A DNA stretch of 64,000 nt from Pachysolen tannophilus NRRL Y-2460. Lineage: Eukaryota; Ascomycota; Pichiomycetes; Alaninales; Pachysolenaceae. The DNA lies in contig KV454013.1 of the NCBI GenBank assembly GCA_001661245.1, positions 1,022,077 to 1,086,076 of the forward strand, in the 5' to 3' direction. Shown here one piece after another: positions 61,748 through 64,000 of the stretch (its first letter is position 1; each line of letters starts with the position of its first letter). Position numbers and translations under genes: made by a program. The notes beneath the pieces were generated by a model. The model was not told the DNA's origin and ran no database searches. It saw only the letters and a program-made list of their open reading frames with translations.

Positions 61748-62528
61748 TTCCTCAACCTCTTTGACTTCTCCATTATCTTATTTTTTCAAACTATTTGAAC
61801 AAAACTCTCAATGTGATCTCTAACCATCATAATATATATACAAAATTATTAGGAAAAGAGAGAGAGAGAGAGAGAAAAAGGAGATAAGAGCCATTACTCC
61901 TTTTGGAAATAATATTTTTTTTTTAATTTTCTTTATCTCCGGCAAATTCCTCTTTAAGAAATTGAGTTATTGGTGCACACCTTTAGTAATATTGTATAAT
62001 AAAAATTACTCTTTTGGGAACTCTTTGGTGGGTTGGGACACGACTAGAAATTTGATAAATTTTTTTTTAAGTGATAAATTAGTAAATTGGGGAACGACCT
62101 AAATTTCTTATCAAATCAATGGCAGAAAGTAGGCGGAAAGTAGAAGGTAAGCACCGCAGGAGATTTCAAGGGTCTGGCGGAAAAAAATAGTGGGAAGCGA
62201 GGGAGAGATGGTACTCAGAGATTGCGGGTTCGGCTGGTGGGAGGAAAACAGGCCAGAGATCCCACTAGGGAGCCGGCGCGAGAGTTGGCCAGAGAGTTGG
62301 CTAAGGCCCCGGCTAGAGAGCCCGCTAGAGAACAGGGAAAAGAGCAGGAGGAACAACAGGAGAAAGAGCTGGACCAATCCGCCTTTTCCTGAATCAATTG
62401 GAATAGTTTTAATTTAATTTATAATTGCTCTTCAACACAAGAGAATTACCACACAATTAATTAATTTCTAATCCTATTTTCATGATTTTAGTATTCTTTT
62501 ATAGACCAAGAAGGATTTTCCCATAAAA
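61748..62528. other. Divergent promoter AIM32 / hydrolase with GC-rich island
   Basis: Contents are a (GA)n run (61858-61876), AT-rich DNA to about 62100, then a strikingly GC-rich, purine-biased island (about 62110-62385) with imperfect 12-base tandem units at 62252-62338. Open frames on both strands inside it are Ser/Arg/Leu low-complexity and look like repeat by-products. Confidence 0.7.
62252..62338. repeat. Imperfect 12-base GC-rich tandem repeat
   Basis: Units such as AGAGAGTTGGCT, AAGGCCCCGGCT and AGAGAGCCCGCT follow one another for about seven copies. The GC-rich content is far from that of the surrounding spacer. Confidence 0.65.
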
Positions 62529-63494
62529 ATGTTCAAAGTTTACTTGAAAGTTGGTATTCAAAAAAGAGGATTTTCATGTTTTAGACCTTTATCCATAAGC
62601 AATAAAGATGACCCATATTCATTAGAGATAGATACAGTACCGTTAGCATATGATCTTTATGAGCCAACAAGCTCTTTCAGTTCAAGTTTTAATAATTCTC
62701 CAATTATTTTTTTACATGGACTTTTTGGGAACAAATTAAATAATAGAGCTTCTTCAAGACAATTATCTAAATTATTGAATAAATCTGTTTATGCATTGGA
62801 TTTAAGAAATCATGGTCTTTCACCACATGCAAATAGAAATGATACACCATCTTTAGCAGCAGATGTAGAAAATTTCATAATTGAAAATAAGTTGAACAAA
62901 CCAATAGTTATTGGTCATTCAATGGGTGCTAAGCTGGCAATGGCAATTTCTTTAAGAAGACCAAATTTATTAAGTCAAGTAATTTCTGTTGATAATGTTC
63001 CAGCAATTAATACCAAGACTATCGATGAATTTGAAAAATTTGCCAAATATATTCATCAATTGAAAAAAATTACTACACAAATCACTCCAAAACCTGTAGA
63101 GTCTTTAGAAGAAGCTGATCATGTATTAAGTTCTGTTGAAAGTGATAGATTAATTAGACAATTTGTATTAACAAATATTAAAAGAGATTATAGTAAGAAA
63201 AATATCGGTCATACACCTTTGGTATTACACAGTAGAATCCCTTTGGAAATCATCTTGAAAAATTTGGAGAATATTAGAAGTTGGGAATTCGATTCCAAAA
63301 AATCTACTTGGAATGGTCCAACGTTATTAGTTAGAGGTTTGAAATCTAAATTTGTCCCCAATGAAGATTTACCTAAAATGAAACAATTCTTCCCCAATTA
63401 TGACTTGGCTAGTATTGATTCTGGACATTGGATCATCAGCGAGAAGCACCAGGAATTCATCAACGTTGTAGGTAAATGGATAAAAGAGCATTAA
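62529..63494 (+). CDS. IMO32: Alpha/beta hydrolase of the Imo32/Eat1 family, mitochondrial
   Basis: This 321-residue enzyme has a presequence-like N-terminus (MFKVYLKVGIQKRGFSCFRPLS), oxyanion motif HGLFGNKLNNR and nucleophile elbow GHSMGAK (Ser131). Asp155 (VDNVPA) and His300 (DSGHWI) complete the triad. LDLRNHGLSPH and HGLFG match Imo32 (YGR031W), a substrate of the Oct1 peptidase, and its relatives Eat1/Eat2, which make ethyl acetate from acetyl-CoA and ethanol in mitochondria. Sequence alone does not separate Imo32 from Eat1. Residue 136 is a CTG; relatives have Thr or Val there, so Ser decoding is plausible. It is complete and spaced 164 bases from HIT1. Confidence 0.75.
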   Translation: MFKVYLKVGIQKRGFSCFRPLSISNKDDPYSLEIDTVPLAYDLYEPTSSFSSSFNNSPIIFLHGLFGNKLNNRASSRQLSKLLNKSVYALDLRNHGLSPHANRNDTPSLAADVENFIIENKLNKPIVIGHSMGAKLAMAISLRRPNLLSQVISVDNVPAINTKTIDEFEKFAKYIHQLKKITTQITPKPVESLEEADHVLSSVESDRLIRQFVLTNIKRDYSKKNIGHTPLVLHSRIPLEIILKNLENIRSWEFDSKKSTWNGPTLLVRGLKSKFVPNEDLPKMKQFFPNYDLASIDSGHWIISEKHQEFINVVGKWIKEH

Positions 63495-63658
63495 TTTATA
63501 TAATTTATAGACATAAGAAACAGTTTATTTATAATGGGTGAAAAAAAAAATAGATAAAATTAAAATAAAATCAACTTGTAAAAATATACAAATAACCTTT
63601 TAATTCAAAGCAAGTGTGTGAAGCAAGAACTCTTTTCTTCTTTACTATCTTTAAAGAT

Positions 63659-64000
63659 ATGAGTAGCAAGTTATGTGGAATATGTAATTCCAATGAGTCA
63701 AGATATAAATGTCCTAAATGTGGAATAAAATAGTATGTTAATTCCATAATATATCTTTTTAACAATACAATTTTTTTACTAACTTTGGTATATAATTATA
63801 GTTGTTCGGTGACTTGTTTTAAATCTGAACTGCACATCCATGATCATACCAAAGAGACCGATGTTAATGGGGAAAATGTTATTAGCTTAGAGCCTCAAGA
63901 GGATCATGATGTTGAAAGTGGTTCTGGTACTAGTGTTGATGATGATGATAAATTATTTCAAAAACTTTTAAATGATCCAAAAATTAAGCTGTTATTACAA
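63659..64000 (+). CDS. HIT1: zf-HIT box C/D snoRNP assembly factor Hit1, one intron (3' end outside window)
   Basis: Exon 1 (63659-63732) encodes MSSKLCGICNSNESRYKCPKCGIK. Exon 2 (63802 onward) continues YCSVTCFKSELHIHDH. Together they give a zf-HIT finger close to yeast Hit1 (KCGICRGVDGKYKCPKCGVRYCSLKCYK). The intron carries GTATGT, TACTAAC (63777-63783) and TATAG. Hit1 works with Rsa1 and the R2TP complex in box C/D snoRNP assembly. The frame runs open to base 64000 (DDDDKLFQKLLNDPKIK...). The late CTG at 63989-63991 falls in KIK-x-LLQ. Neither exon stands out alone as a long open frame. Confidence 0.87.
63733..63801 (+). other. HIT1 intron
   Basis: The 69-base intron has GTATGT donor, TACTAAC branch point at 63777-63783 and AG acceptor at 63800-63801. 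TA and T join to a Tyr codon inside the zinc finger. Confidence 0.9.

Noticed and set aside
62111-62417. Overlapping open frames on both strands of the GC-rich island
   Set aside because: Ser/Arg/Leu repeats in several frames at once point to a repeat-driven lack of stops, not to genes; kept only as a finding about the island.
63571-63765. 64-codon minus-strand open frame at the HIT1 start
   Set aside because: Antisense to HIT1 exon 1 and its intron; the plus-strand zinc finger explains the region.
1-64000. Transposons, LTR elements, virus-like elements, CRISPR arrays, rRNA and tRNA genes
   Set aside because: I looked for integrase/transposase/RT-like frames, long terminal or inverted repeats and tRNA A/B boxes and saw none that held up; a short tRNA inside a spacer cannot be fully excluded by eye.

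Overview
This window is nuclear DNA from a budding yeast. It is AT-rich and gene-dense, with long T and A tracts in the spacers and few, short introns carrying the exact yeast branch point TACTAAC. The genes are core ascomycete genes (STT4, GLT1, INO80, RSE1, POM152, ACE2, HSL1). Several CTG codons fall where relatives carry Ser or Thr, most clearly in the MutL signature of the MLH2-like gene. This points to the CUG-Ser (Candida/Debaryomyces) clade, so CTG should be read as Ser. I cannot name the species.

Layout. 1-5.6 kb: 3' part of a probable RSC58 (+), then two tandem NRAMP (SMF-type) metal transporters (-). 5.6-7.3 kb: a long promoter leading to a PIR cell-wall gene (+). 8.7-12.2 kb: APC/C subunit SWM1/APC13 (-), an MLH2-like mismatch-repair gene (+), and an unrecognised gene (-) whose 5' end overlaps the first exon of STT4. 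12.2-17.9 kb: STT4 (+), with a newly placed short first exon and intron. 18.3-33.4 kb: five minus-strand genes: ACE2, POM152, a MATE transporter, a FAS1-domain protein and HSL1. 34.2-40.6 kb: GLT1 (-). 42.6-44.1 kb: a CLG1-like cyclin (+). 44.1-47.0 kb: an intergenic stretch holding a 607-base assembly gap. 47.0-54.0 kb: XUT1-like purine permease (+) and INO80 (+). 54.2-64.0 kb: LSB6 (-), RSE1 (+), AIM32 (-), an IMO32/EAT-type hydrolase (+), and the 5' part of HIT1 (+, one intron), cut by the window end.

How the parts relate. Most neighbours are functionally unrelated, as is usual in yeasts. One regulatory thread can be read from the DNA. The ACE2 promoter carries a textbook Mcm1-forkhead composite site, as in CLB2-cluster genes. 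The PIR promoter carries a second such composite plus two GCTGG cores of the kind Ace2/Swi5 bind. The FAS1-gene promoter has two CArG boxes next to a forkhead core. HSL1 and SWM1 also belong to G2/M control. Both yeast PI4-kinase types (STT4 type III, LSB6 type II) are present.

I found no transposon, LTR element, virus-like element, CRISPR array, rRNA or convincing tRNA. I also found no multi-gene system that looks undescribed. The points most worth checking are the regulatory composites, the STT4/antisense overlap, the short MLH2-like protein, the apparent loss of the HSL1 C-terminal domain, and a GC-rich tandem-repeat island at 62.25-62.34 kb.
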